Both the position numbers and the translations under genes were made by a program. 64,000 nucleotides of DNA, from the NCBI RefSeq assembly GCF_001422245.1, contig NZ_LMMM01000016.1, forward strand, positions 1,242 to 65,241. Reading direction: 5' to 3'. The notes under the pieces were generated by a model. The model did no database searches. It saw only the letters and a list, made by a program, of their open reading frames with translations, and was not told where the DNA came from. Origin of the DNA: Rhizobium sp. Leaf262 (GTDB taxonomy: Bacteria > Pseudomonadota > Alphaproteobacteria > Rhizobiales > Rhizobiaceae). Shown piece after piece: positions 28,635 to 36,113 of this stretch. Position 1 is the first letter of the stretch. Each line of letters starts with the position of its first letter.

Positions 28635-29111
28635 GTGGAGTTCCGCGCGCTTCTAAAGGGCGAGAATTTGAAAGTAACTGCGTTCGTTCTGGCCGCTGCA
28701 CTTTGCGCGGCTTTCACTGCACCCGTATCCGCTGGCATGCTCAACCAAGCCGAAAGATATTCCGGGCTTCATGAAGGTAAAAACAACAAGACGCTCAAGG
28801 CAATCCTTGGCGTCAACCCGCGCAAGACTCCCTGGTGCGGCCATTTCCTGAGCGTCGTGGCAGAGAAGTCAGGTCGGCAGCCGCCGAAGTCATCGGGCTT
28901 CGCGAAATCCTGGACATCGTTTGGTTATGCCGTTCCAACGAGTAATGCAAAGCCTGGCGACGTTGTCGTCGTGCGTAGCGGAAAACGCTATCATGCAGGA
29001 ATTTTGAAGAGCCTCAGCAAGAATACCGCCCAGATACTGGGCGGCAATCAGTCCGGTCGTGTTCAGGTTTCGAACTTCAGCAGGAAGTCGATCGTCTCCG
29101 TCCGTCGCTGA
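28635..29111 (+). CDS. Exported TIGR02594-type (NlpC/P60-like) peptidase
   Basis: This 158-residue secreted protein has a signal peptide ending VSAG near residue 34. The mature part resembles TIGR02594/CHAP-like cysteine peptidases. TPWCGHFLSVVAEKSG carries the likely catalytic Cys, and SGKRYHAGILKS carries the His. A role in cell-wall cleavage is inferred. The start is uncertain: GTG at 28635 is used, while a TTG at 28668 just after AAGGGCGAG would give a more compact signal peptide. Confidence 0.78.
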   Translation: MEFRALLKGENLKVTAFVLAAALCAAFTAPVSAGMLNQAERYSGLHEGKNNKTLKAILGVNPRKTPWCGHFLSVVAEKSGRQPPKSSGFAKSWTSFGYAVPTSNAKPGDVVVVRSGKRYHAGILKSLSKNTAQILGGNQSGRVQVSNFSRKSIVSVRR

Positions 29112-29124
29112 CTTTATCCGCTAA

Positions 29125-29355
29125 TTAAGGCTGCTCCCGCGTGCCAGGGGCAGCGTCGCGCTGGTCGTCGTCTTCCAAATCCGTTGCGACGATAAAAGCG
29201 TCTTCGTGCTGACGTGCGGCCTGACGCCGCGCTCGAAGATTCATCTCCTCGTCTGGATCGACCTCATCAGGCACGCCCTTCAATTCCCGCTCCGTATGGA
29301 AATTGGCGACATCCTTTTCGTCAATATCCAGCGGTTTCGTGTGTTTGTCATCCAT
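29125..29355 (-). CDS. Small highly charged acidic protein
   Basis: This 76-residue hydrophilic protein is rich in Asp, Glu, Arg and Lys, has no membrane segment and has no recognised domain. AAGGAG at 29363-29368, seven bases from the ATG, makes it a real gene. It diverges from the DUF2934 gene and converges on the TIGR02594-type gene with 13 bases between stops. I do not recognise a function. Confidence 0.72.
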   Translation of the reverse strand: MDDKHTKPLDIDEKDVANFHTERELKGVPDEVDPDEEMNLRARRQAARQHEDAFIVATDLEDDDQRDAAPGTREQP

Positions 29356-29487
29356 GTTTCGGCTCCTTCGTTAATGGTCATAACGGTGCCAGATGCTGTG
29401 AAGTTCCTTGTGGGGTTTGTTGTCCCGCGCAGGAACTAATTATTGCGTGCCTTGTTTCTTCACCGAGGACAGCAATGGAGAAGCAAA

Positions 29488-29817
29488 ATGTCTACAGATC
29501 GCGAAGCCGAAATCCGCAGAAAAGCTTACGAGAAATGGGAGAGCGAAGGGCGCCGCGAGGGCGAGCATGAGCGCCATTGGGCAGAAGCCGAACATGAGCT
29601 GAACACCGCCATCGAGGACGGCTCGGCAACTCCTGGCGACGCCAAATCGCCAGCCGCCAAATCGGTAAGGCAGGAGCGTGCAGATGCGTCTGTCGGCGGC
29701 AATGACAACGAGTTGCAGGAAGGGCTGGAAGACAGCTTTCCAGCCAGCGATCCCGTATCGGCGACGTCTACGACCGTTTCCGGTGGGGCAGCCAAGAAAA
29801 AGAACTCGGGCGAGTAA
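29488..29817 (+). CDS. DUF2934 protein
   Basis: This 109-residue charged protein has a DUF2934 motif at its start (EIRRKAYEKWESEGRREGEH followed by HWAEAEHEL, residues about 6-34). The remainder looks disordered and ends in a Lys-rich tail. It is often seen among rhizobial stress-related small genes, and no activity is known. The ATG at 29488 follows GGAG. An earlier in-frame start at 29443 lacks family similarity. Confidence 0.8.
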   Translation: MSTDREAEIRRKAYEKWESEGRREGEHERHWAEAEHELNTAIEDGSATPGDAKSPAAKSVRQERADASVGGNDNELQEGLEDSFPASDPVSATSTTVSGGAAKKKNSGE

Positions 29818-30247
29818 CGCTAACCGTTTCTTCGACCACTGACGTAACCAAAGCAGCATAAGGCCGACGCACAACAGTGCCGTCGGCCAAAAATCCGTCA
29901 TCTGATCCCAAGACCAGTTCGAGACGTAGTAACCATCAATGTGAGGCAGCGGCATCTGCACTGATGTCTCGTAGTCCCGTTTTTCACGTCCTTGAAAGTG
30001 CCCCGCAGAGAAGGCAAGTCCTGCAAGCCCGCAATCTCTTCACGTCATAACAACGCGCATGAGAACCGCGAAGACGATCGCCATGACCACAGCTTCCAGC
30101 ATATTGCCGGCCCAATCCCAGTCCGTTGAATATAAACCCAGTCGATATCCATGATATCATTCTGTCATCGGGAAGGTGAGATTATCTGCAGCGTGTGATG
30201 AGGTCCTGTGACCTTCATCATGACCATTTCCACACTTCTGGAAGAAA
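29818..30247. other. Region with possible tiny membrane ORFs, minus strand
   Basis: No firm gene is seen in these 430 bases. On the minus strand from 29961, MQMPLPHIDGYYVSNW is followed by a hydrophobic stretch (FWPTALLCVGLMLLWL), but that frame then runs into the DUF2934 gene. Near 30100 on the minus strand the sequence DWDWAGNMLEAVVMAIVFAV ends RVVMT and stop. It lacks a good start in frame, so it may be a decayed small membrane protein. Confidence 0.35.
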
Positions 30248-30322
30248 TGGCTCCCCGGGCCGGATTCGAACCGGCGACCTGTCGATTAACAGTCGAATGC
30301 TCTACCGCTGAGCTACCAGGGA
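30248..30322 (-). tRNA. tRNA-Asn(GTT)
   Basis: The minus strand folds as a full cloverleaf. The acceptor TCCCTGG pairs with CCGGGGA (one T-G pair), the anticodon stem-loop contains ACTGTTAATC with GTT, the T-loop is GGTTCGAATCC, and the 3' GCCA is encoded. No intron or mismatch is seen. Confidence 0.96.
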
Positions 30323-30498
30323 ACGTGCGCTGCTTGGCGCGGTGTGAGCGGGGTAATACAAATGCTTTTCCGATTTGCCAAGCGGTTTTTTCAAAAAAAA
30401 TGAATTCCTCTTGTTTTATCCACCGAAGCTCCCACTTTTCCGGGGATGTTGGCATCAAAAAAGATTTCACTGACAGTTCAGCAGAGGGGCATATCGAC

Positions 30499-30783
30499 AT
30501 GACTTTCGGTCTTCACCCTCAAACGGGACGACTCCATCTGGGAAAATGGAGCATGCCGATGCCGCGTTCGCGAGTCGGGCGCATCATTATCGGCGTTTTG
30601 CTCGTCGTTGGCGGTATCCTCGGCTTCCTTCCCATACTTGGTTTCTGGATGGTGCCGCTCGGTCTTCTCGTGCTCTCGCAGGATTTGCCCTATGTGCGGC
30701 GCCAGCGGCGACGGCTTGCCGTCTGGTGGGTCAGGAAGCGGCGCGCCCGTGAAGCGCGCCGAGGCGGCACTATGCGCCCGTGA
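30499..30783 (+). CDS. Small conserved membrane protein
   Basis: This 94-residue protein has two close hydrophobic segments (RIIIGVLLVVGGILGFLP and FWMVPLGLLVLSQDLPYV) and a very basic C-terminus (RRQRRRLAVWWVRKRRARE). It resembles a conserved rhizobial inner-membrane protein of unknown function. The start at 30499 avoids the tRNA, which the longer frame from 30208 would run through. Its end overlaps the exoD end by 14 bases on the opposite strand. Confidence 0.75.
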   Translation: MTFGLHPQTGRLHLGKWSMPMPRSRVGRIIIGVLLVVGGILGFLPILGFWMVPLGLLVLSQDLPYVRRQRRRLAVWWVRKRRAREARRGGTMRP

Positions 30784-31417
30784 GCGAGTTGCTGATGCCT
30801 TGTCCTGCCCAGAAAGCTCCATAGCCGAGGGCAGCGAAGTAAATCGTCGTCAGAATCAGGAAAAGGTAACCACCCAGCACCGTCGCGCCATCACGCTGGA
30901 TCATGCCCGCTGAAAATAGCAGGATCGCGATACCCGGCAGCGTGTTGGAAAACGGCACGAAGCCCAGAGGCATCATCAGCAATATCCCTGCCGCCATGAT
31001 CGCAAGTCCATTGACGCGTGCCATGACGTTGCCTGAGGTCAAGCCGGGAAGACGGGGGCGCATGAATCGATCCAGCTTGGACACGATGGTCACGCCTTTT
31101 TGCAGGGCAGGGGCCAGCCGCGCCGTTTCCATCTGCTTGTCGAGAATGCGTTTCGGTAGCCATGGAAGCCGGTTGAGCGTGATCGCGAGGCTGATCATAA
31201 CGATGGCCGCGCCAAACACAGTACTGACGCCGGGAATCGACACAGGAATCAGGAAGGGAAGGCATGCGATGGCGCACATGAGCAGCAGGCCCTGTTCCCC
31301 AATCGCCTCCATCAACTCACGCAGCGTGATGGTTTTTCCACGCAAATTGCCGATGAGCCTTTCGAGCACTGTGCTCAGGCTTTCCGATGTGTCCTTGAAA
31401 CTGATGTTGTCCGTCAT
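30770..31417 (-). CDS. exoD: Exopolysaccharide synthesis protein ExoD
   Basis: This 215-residue inner-membrane protein of the ExoD family shows the typical TLRELMEAIGEQGLLLMCAI segment and the repeated GLAIMAAGILLMMPLGFVPF block, with four to five membrane segments. exoD mutants of Sinorhizobium have altered exopolysaccharide and alkali sensitivity. The exact activity is unknown. It is monocistronic as far as can be seen. Confidence 0.88.
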   Translation of the reverse strand: MTDNISFKDTSESLSTVLERLIGNLRGKTITLRELMEAIGEQGLLLMCAIACLPFLIPVSIPGVSTVFGAAIVMISLAITLNRLPWLPKRILDKQMETARLAPALQKGVTIVSKLDRFMRPRLPGLTSGNVMARVNGLAIMAAGILLMMPLGFVPFSNTLPGIAILLFSAGMIQRDGATVLGGYLFLILTTIYFAALGYGAFWAGQGISNSLTGA

Positions 31418-31544
31418 GCTTTTTCCCGAAACGATTTCGTTGCGGGTTTAGATAACATTCCAGACATGGCATCGCTATGGCGAACACAACCTTCTGGCGG
31501 TAGTTGCTTTGCACGAATTCGTCAGAAGCGATGATGTCGCAGTG

Positions 31545-31646
31545 TCAGTGAGAAACCCACGAACTGTAGGCGCCAGCCAGCAGCACCAATACTAGAATTC
31601 CTATAATGAACGGGTTCAGCGAAGTAACGAAGCCGACATAATCCAT
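31545..31646 (-). CDS. Tiny membrane protein, 33 residues
   Basis: This short gene starts MDYVGFVTSLNPFIIG, continues with one hydrophobic helix (ILVLVLLAGAY) and ends SSWVSH. A very strong ribosome binding site (GGAGGAGGA, plus-strand 31654-31662) precedes the ATG at 31646, which is the main support. It lies between exoD and the insertion sequence. No family is recognised. Confidence 0.6.
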   Translation of the reverse strand: MDYVGFVTSLNPFIIGILVLVLLAGAYSSWVSH

Positions 31647-31769
31647 GACTATTTCCTCCTCCATTCGTCCCGTCGTTACTATACATCGACTCTCCGAAAT
31701 TTACCAGTATAAATGGATTTTGTATTTGCACTGCAACATAAGGTTTGCAGAGCCTATGCTCTGGGGGGT

Positions 31770-31802
31770 ATTTGAATAAGGCTTATCCCGTTCGCACAGG
31801 TG
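31770..31802 (+). repeat. Left target duplication and left terminal inverted repeat
   Basis: ATTTGAAT (31770-31777) is the left target-site copy. The 25-bp repeat at 31778-31802 is the exact reverse complement of 33996-34020. Confidence 0.93.
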
Positions 31803-31913
31803 CATACCACATGCAGTGCTAGCGTGGAGGCGACTCACTTTCGATCACGAGTAAGAATTTCAGAGATCGGATGAAAAAGCGTCAGGCTTTACCGTAGGTC
31901 CACAAAAGGATCA

Positions 31914-31941
31914 GACAAATTGACCCGCCATCCAATTTGTC
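31914..31941 (+). promoter_or_regulatory. Palindromic operator of the toxin-antitoxin operon
   Basis: GACAAATTG (31914-31922), a 10-base spacer and CAATTTGTC (31933-31941) form a perfect 9-bp inverted repeat 38 bases before the antitoxin start. A related half-site (CATTGTC) follows at about 31945-31951. Ribbon-helix-helix antitoxins bind such palindromes to repress their own operon, so this is the likely autoregulatory site. Confidence 0.7.
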
Positions 31942-31978
31942 TTACATTGTCTTTCATCTCACCAGAGGGAGAAGCCAC

Positions 31979-32239
31979 ATGACCAAGTCGCAAGGATCGG
32001 AATCCGTGACTCTCCGCATCCCCTCGGACGTCGTTGCAAATATTGAGGCCGTCGCTGACGCCACCGACCGTTCACGAAGCTACATCATCGTTCGCGCCTT
32101 GAAGACGTATCTCCTCAACGAAGGAGCGGACATCCTGGCTGCAGCTCGTGGACGAGATCAGATAGCGGCTGGCGAGTATGAGGACATCGACGACATTATC
32201 GCTGATGTGGACAAAATCGTTGCCGGACATGCCGCATGA
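31979..32239 (+). CDS. Ribbon-helix-helix (CopG/ParD-like) antitoxin
   Basis: This 86-residue protein has the RHH pattern at its N-terminus: ESVTLRIPSDVVANIEAVAD, then ATDRSRSYIIVRALKTYL. The C-terminus is acidic (EYEDIDDIIADVDKI), as needed to wrap a toxin. AGAGGGAGAAG precedes the ATG at 31979. Its stop overlaps the toxin ATG by four bases. It should neutralise the toxin and repress the operon at 31914-31941. Confidence 0.85.
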   Translation: MTKSQGSESVTLRIPSDVVANIEAVADATDRSRSYIIVRALKTYLLNEGADILAAARGRDQIAAGEYEDIDDIIADVDKIVAGHAA

Positions 32240-32598
32240 CGCGAGTGAGAGTTTCGAAGGAAGCCGCCAACTTCATTAGGAGCGAAGCGGCTTACCTTCG
32301 TCGTCGGAACCCGCATGCCGCTCAGAGTTTCTCGGATACCATCCGACGCGCGAAGGACGTTTTGAGGACCTTTGCAGATGCGGGGAACGTGACCCATGGA
32401 CTCCAGATCGATGGCGGACTGACACTTGTCGTCGATGCATACCTATTCGACTACATGCGAGACGATGATGATGTGAACATCATCGCAGTACGCCATGGTC
32501 GAATGCTTCAGCTAACGCCAAACGTCGAGGAAGAGCTCGACGACGGCTTGGACATGGAGGAGCCTTATGACGACTCTTCCAGCACCTTCAGGTCGTGA
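32236..32598 (+). CDS. RelE/ParE-family toxin
   Basis: This 120-residue protein has the RelE/ParE fold pattern: an N-terminal strand (MTRVRVSKEAANFI), two helices (AAYLRRRNPHAAQSFSDTIR) and C-terminal strands ending VNIIAVRHGRM. It starts inside the antitoxin stop (ATGA). Gyrase poisoning (ParE) or ribosome-bound mRNA cutting (RelE) cannot be told apart from sequence. The acidic tail after VRHGRM is longer than usual and overlaps the transposase end by 11 bases. Confidence 0.82.
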   Translation: MTRVRVSKEAANFIRSEAAYLRRRNPHAAQSFSDTIRRAKDVLRTFADAGNVTHGLQIDGGLTLVVDAYLFDYMRDDDDVNIIAVRHGRMLQLTPNVEEELDDGLDMEEPYDDSSSTFRS

Positions 32599-33937
32599 AC
32601 CCCGCAGGTTCTGCTTTGACCTGTCTTCCGCGTCTCGCGCACGTGATGGGCGAACCAATCGGAACATGTCGCAGGAAGCCTTTTGTGCATTCTGCCTGAA
32701 CAGGGCTTGGCGGATGAATGTATCGGCGCGTGTTGCGCTCCTCGCCAGGCCGCCTTGGTGGTAGCGCCGGGCGCAACGGCTTTCGGCGGAAATACTTATG
32801 CCGTTCTTCCTCGCTTCGAATGTCGTCGAGGGCGTCGAAGATGTCCATGCCGTTTTCGAAGGCGTATTTTTTGGCACGTTTGAGCCGCTCGGGATCAACC
32901 ATCCCCAGCACCTGGTCTCGGTGCTGATGTTTCCATTTGAGGGTGTCGCCGACGATGCCGCGCCAGGTTACGGGGCCGATCTTCTGGCCAAGGCCGAGAA
33001 GAGTGTCGATGGATGTCTGGAAGCTGCGACGACGGTTCCATCGGAAGACGAACTCATTGCAGTAGATGTCGACGTGCTTCTCTCTAAGGCCGTGGTATGT
33101 CCCCATCGCCCAGCGCTTGAAGTTGGAAAAGATGCGATGAACCCACTTCAGCAAGATATGCGCTGGTAACGCATTCGTGGCACTGAGATTATGTGCTTTG
33201 TGTTTGCGCTCCGGCGGCCGTTCGTAGGCGCTATAACCGTCGGTGATGATCTGTGTGCCTGGCGCGGTGTTCTGGGCGATGAACCGTTGTAGCGTCTCGC
33301 GATCCGCGACTTGAACACGTTCCAACCGCATGCGCCCGGCATAGAACTTGTCGACGATCTCGACCGCTCCGACAAGCACCATCTTCCCTATGGGGCTGCG
33401 GCCTTGTCCTCCTGTGAGGGGGTCCGTTTTCTTCCGATACGGCACGTTTGTCTCGTCCATTTCCACGACGCCACTTAAACGACGACGATCCGGATCGACC
33501 ATGGCGCGACGGAGCTTATGGAGAAGAAGCCACGCGGACTTGTAGCTGGCGATACCAAGCTTGGCCTGGAGTTGAAGGGCTGACATCCCGTTCGAGTGTG
33601 TCGCAACGAGGTATGCGGCCAGAAACCATTTGCGCAACGGCAGATGCGTTCCGTGCATGACCGTCCCCGAAATCAGCGAGGTTTGATGGTGGCAGCCAGT
33701 CCTCGTCCGTTCGCCGTTGTCGTCAACCCGAACACCTTGGCACTCCCAGACCCAAGGCCGTGCCTCAAGCCGCCAAGCACGGTTGCCTCCGCACTTCGGG
33801 CATTTGAAGCCATGACGCCATCGTTTCTTGGCCAGGTAGTCCGCACACGCGTAGTCGTCGGAGAAGTCCGAGGTGAACTTCTCCAGCGATGGAGGCCGAT
33901 CCTCGGCCCAACGAGTTGGAAACAGGCTTTCGCTCAT
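32588..33937 (-). CDS. IS1595-type transposase
   Basis: This 449-residue transposase has an N-terminal zinc ribbon (CPKCGGNRAW, later TGCHHQTS) and the ISXO2-like DDE domain with catalytic-type aspartates in VVEMDETNVPYR and IITDGYSAYER. Further on are WVHRIFSNFKRWAMGTYHG and the Asn-containing CNEFVFRWNRR. The start is uncertain: an ATG at 33937 has a GGGGAGG directly adjacent, and a GTG at 33967 would add ten residues. No frameshift is seen, so the element may be active. Confidence 0.9.
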   Translation of the reverse strand: MSESLFPTRWAEDRPPSLEKFTSDFSDDYACADYLAKKRWRHGFKCPKCGGNRAWRLEARPWVWECQGVRVDDNGERTRTGCHHQTSLISGTVMHGTHLPLRKWFLAAYLVATHSNGMSALQLQAKLGIASYKSAWLLLHKLRRAMVDPDRRRLSGVVEMDETNVPYRKKTDPLTGGQGRSPIGKMVLVGAVEIVDKFYAGRMRLERVQVADRETLQRFIAQNTAPGTQIITDGYSAYERPPERKHKAHNLSATNALPAHILLKWVHRIFSNFKRWAMGTYHGLREKHVDIYCNEFVFRWNRRRSFQTSIDTLLGLGQKIGPVTWRGIVGDTLKWKHQHRDQVLGMVDPERLKRAKKYAFENGMDIFDALDDIRSEEERHKYFRRKPLRPALPPRRPGEERNTRRYIHPPSPVQAECTKGFLRHVPIGSPITCARRGRQVKAEPAGFTT

Positions 33938-33995
33938 CCTCCCCGTATAGCCGAGCAGGGGAGACACGTCATTCGTGAGCGCTAGATGTGGTTAA

Positions 33996-34028
33996 CACCT
34001 GTGCGAACGGGATAAGCCTTATTTGAAT
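33996..34028 (-). repeat. Right terminal inverted repeat and right target duplication
   Basis: The 25 bases 33996-34020 are the exact reverse complement of the left end. ATTTGAAT follows at 34021-34028 as the second target-site copy. Confidence 0.93.
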
Positions 34029-34128
34029 TGCTGCGCTGCGAAGGCGCGGCGCAGATCCGCCTCATTATTGCCTTGCAAGATTTGTCATAAGCGGCCAGCA
34101 CGGTTGGGTCGGTGAATAAAGGTGCGTT

Positions 34129-34716
34129 ATGCTCAAGAGATTATATGCGTGGACAATGGCGCTCGCCGCCAGAAAAACTGCGGTCTGGTGGCTCGGCATC
34201 GTGGCCTTTGTAGAAAGCTCGGTTTTTCTCGTGCCTGCCGACGTTCTGTTTATTCCCATGGTGCTCGCCCGACCGCGTCGCGCCATGTTCTATGCATCGG
34301 TCGCCACGGTTGCCTCAGTGCTTGGCGGCATCGCCGGCTGGTATCTGGGACATTACGCCTTCGAGAGCATAGCCCGCCCGGTCCTGGAATTTTATGGCAA
34401 GCTGGAAAGCTTCGAGCATCTGAAGGCATCGGTCGACTATGAGACCATTTTGCTGCTTCTCGTCACATCCGGTCTTGCGCATCTTCCGCCGATCAAGGTG
34501 GTGACGATTCTGTCCGGTGCCGCCAATATCAGTCTCAGCCTGTTCATTCTCGCTGCAGTCGTCACCCGCGCCGCGCGTTTTTTCATTCTTGCTGGCCTGC
34601 TTCAGCGATACGGCGAACCGATCCGGGACTTCATCGAAAAACGCCTCGGCGTTATAACAGCGGTCGCGGCAGGGGCGCTGATCGCGGTCTATGCGACGTA
34701 TGTCCTGGTGCGGTGA
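34129..34716 (+). CDS. YqaA/DedA-type VTT-domain membrane protein
   Basis: This 195-residue membrane protein has about five hydrophobic segments and a VTT-like (SNARE-associated Golgi) domain. Visible blocks are FVESSVFLVPADVLFIPMVL, GGIAGWYLGHYAF and LRQRYGEPIRDFI-like (LLQRYGEPIRDFIEKRLG). DedA relatives act in lipid flipping, but for this subgroup the role is unknown. The start lies about 100 bases from the right end of the insertion sequence, so its promoter may have been altered by the insertion. Confidence 0.82.
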   Translation: MLKRLYAWTMALAARKTAVWWLGIVAFVESSVFLVPADVLFIPMVLARPRRAMFYASVATVASVLGGIAGWYLGHYAFESIARPVLEFYGKLESFEHLKASVDYETILLLLVTSGLAHLPPIKVVTILSGAANISLSLFILAAVVTRAARFFILAGLLQRYGEPIRDFIEKRLGVITAVAAGALIAVYATYVLVR

Positions 34717-34799
34717 CATTCCTTTAGACGCCGATCCACACGTGACACAGTCTGCCGCCATCTGACGGCAGCATTCAGCTTAGTGTCAGTATTCGCAGC

Positions 34800-34828
34800 C
34801 ATTTTCCTGTCAGACAAACAGGAAAATG
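34800..34828 (+). promoter_or_regulatory. Perfect hairpin covering the ribosome binding site and start codon
   Basis: The bases CATTTTCCTGT (34800-34810) pair without mismatch with ACAGGAAAATG (34818-34828) around a 7-base loop. The right arm contains the AGGAAA ribosome binding site and the whole ATG at 34826. In the mRNA this stem would hide the initiation site of the phosphatase gene. Confidence 0.65.
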
Positions 34829-35422
34829 ATGATGCGCAGTCTTTTGTTTCGTGGCGTTCTGCCGGTCGCCCTCGTGCCGGTCGTGTTTTTGATCTACTTC
34901 GGTTTCATTTTGCTGTCGGGCAACTTCCATGAGGTGATCGCCGGGCAGCTCTATCGCTCCAGCCAACTTTCCGACACGCAACTGGCAAAATACGTGAAAG
35001 CAAATGGCATAAAAACCATCATCAATCTGCGCGGAGAAAACGAAGGCTCTGCCTGGTACCAGCAAGAGACGGCTGTAGCCGAAAAGCTGGGTGTCCAGCA
35101 CGTGGATTTCGGCATGTCCAGCCGCAAGCAACTCGCTCTTGACCGCGTTGCGCAACTTGTCGAGATCATGCGAACCGCCCCGAAACCCATACTTATCCAC
35201 TGCAAGTCGGGCGCTGACCGCACAGGTCTTGCTTCGGCCATCTACGTCAACCGCGTTGCGGGGCTGGATGAGGATACCGCGGAACGTCAGCTATCCATCC
35301 GTTTTGGTCACCTCGGCATTCCCTATCTGTCTTCGGGATATGCCATGGACGAAAGCTGGGAAAAGATCGAGGATGAGAGACCGGTTACCAGTTTCGACAC
35401 TCTTCTGTCTCAAGTCATTTAG
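34826..35422 (+). CDS. Membrane-anchored tyrosine/dual-specificity phosphatase family protein
   Basis: This 198-residue protein has an N-terminal membrane anchor (ALVPVVFLIYFGFILLS). Its phosphatase domain carries the P-loop HCKSGADRTG (CX5R) near residues 123-132 and an upstream IINLRGENEG block. Related proteins act on phosphotyrosine, polyphosphates or inositides, so the substrate is open. Three successive ATGs (34826, 34829, 34832) are possible starts. The first two lie in or at the edge of a perfect hairpin. A hairpin at 34752-34771 lies upstream. Confidence 0.83.
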   Translation: MMMRSLLFRGVLPVALVPVVFLIYFGFILLSGNFHEVIAGQLYRSSQLSDTQLAKYVKANGIKTIINLRGENEGSAWYQQETAVAEKLGVQHVDFGMSSRKQLALDRVAQLVEIMRTAPKPILIHCKSGADRTGLASAIYVNRVAGLDEDTAERQLSIRFGHLGIPYLSSGYAMDESWEKIEDERPVTSFDTLLSQVI

Positions 35423-35476
35423 CGATGTGGAGGCGGTCATCGCAGCGCCGCCTCCGGCCGCTTATCCGAATCTTGA

Positions 35477-35755
35477 TTATCGATTTATATAGACGCCATC
35501 GCCGTAGACGACCGCGCGAGGGTAGCTCCTGCCATAATCCCGACGATTATAACCTCTGTCCCAACGGTCGCGTCTGTCGTAGCGATCGCTTCGCCAGTTG
35601 CGGCGATCATAGTCGCGGTAATAACGGTCGCGATCATACGAGCGATAGTAGACGCCAGAAGAATAATAGCCGCCTGAGCGGTAACCGCGATCGTCCACGC
35701 AGCCGCTAAGGATGCCGACCGACAAAAGACAAATTGCTGCGCTTAAGATTTTCAT
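35477..35755 (-). CDS. Arg/Asp/Tyr-rich lipoprotein
   Basis: This 92-residue lipoprotein has the signal MKILSAAICLLSVGILSGC with a lipobox at LSGC (Cys19). The mature part is almost wholly low-complexity repeats of the form DRRDR, YRSYDR and DYGR, then an ordered C-terminal AVVYGDGVYINR. A GGGAGA ribosome binding site precedes the start. The role is unknown. Such tails may bind surface polymers, but that is a guess. Confidence 0.78.
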   Translation of the reverse strand: MKILSAAICLLSVGILSGCVDDRGYRSGGYYSSGVYYRSYDRDRYYRDYDRRNWRSDRYDRRDRWDRGYNRRDYGRSYPRAVVYGDGVYINR

Positions 35756-36036
35756 GACCGATCTCCCGTTTGATGGACCTCAACGTGCGCTGATGTCCTG
35801 AGTTCCATCGCTGCAAGATGCTGTGCTGCGCTTTAACCAGAGCTGAACAGGTCAGGCAGGTTACATTCATTCCGACGCATCGGATTATCTGTGAAGGTGG
35901 AGGTGGGATGGGCGTAATTCAGGGCAAGCTTCTGTTGCGCCAATAACGATATCTCTCGTCATTGCCTGAAAGATTCGACATGAAGATTTTCACGGAGATC
36001 GCTTAAGGGCGGGGATACCTCAAGCATTTGGAAGAA

Positions 36037-36113
<77 letters not shown>

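Larger units (their letters stand above)
31778..34020. mobile_element. Complete IS1595-type insertion sequence carrying a toxin-antitoxin pair
   Basis: The ends are perfect 25-bp inverted repeats beginning AAGGCTTATCCCGTTCGCAC (31778-31802 and 33996-34020), with partial matching for about ten more bases. Both sides are flanked by the exact 8-bp direct repeat ATTTGAAT (31770-31777 and 34021-34028), the duplication size of the IS1595 family. Inside are an antitoxin-toxin operon (plus) and a convergent IS1595-type transposase (minus). The element, 2243 bp, sits in an intergenic region and breaks no gene. Confidence 0.93.

Noticed and set aside
29440-29961. 173-codon minus-strand frame over the DUF2934 gene
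   Set aside because: Its first 45 codons look like a small membrane protein, but the rest is the antisense of DUF2934. No good ribosome binding site is seen, so it is left as a remark in the region entry.
30208-30498. N-terminal extension of the small membrane protein at 30499
   Set aside because: It would be translated through the tRNA-Asn gene and has no resemblance to the family. The start at 30499 is enough.
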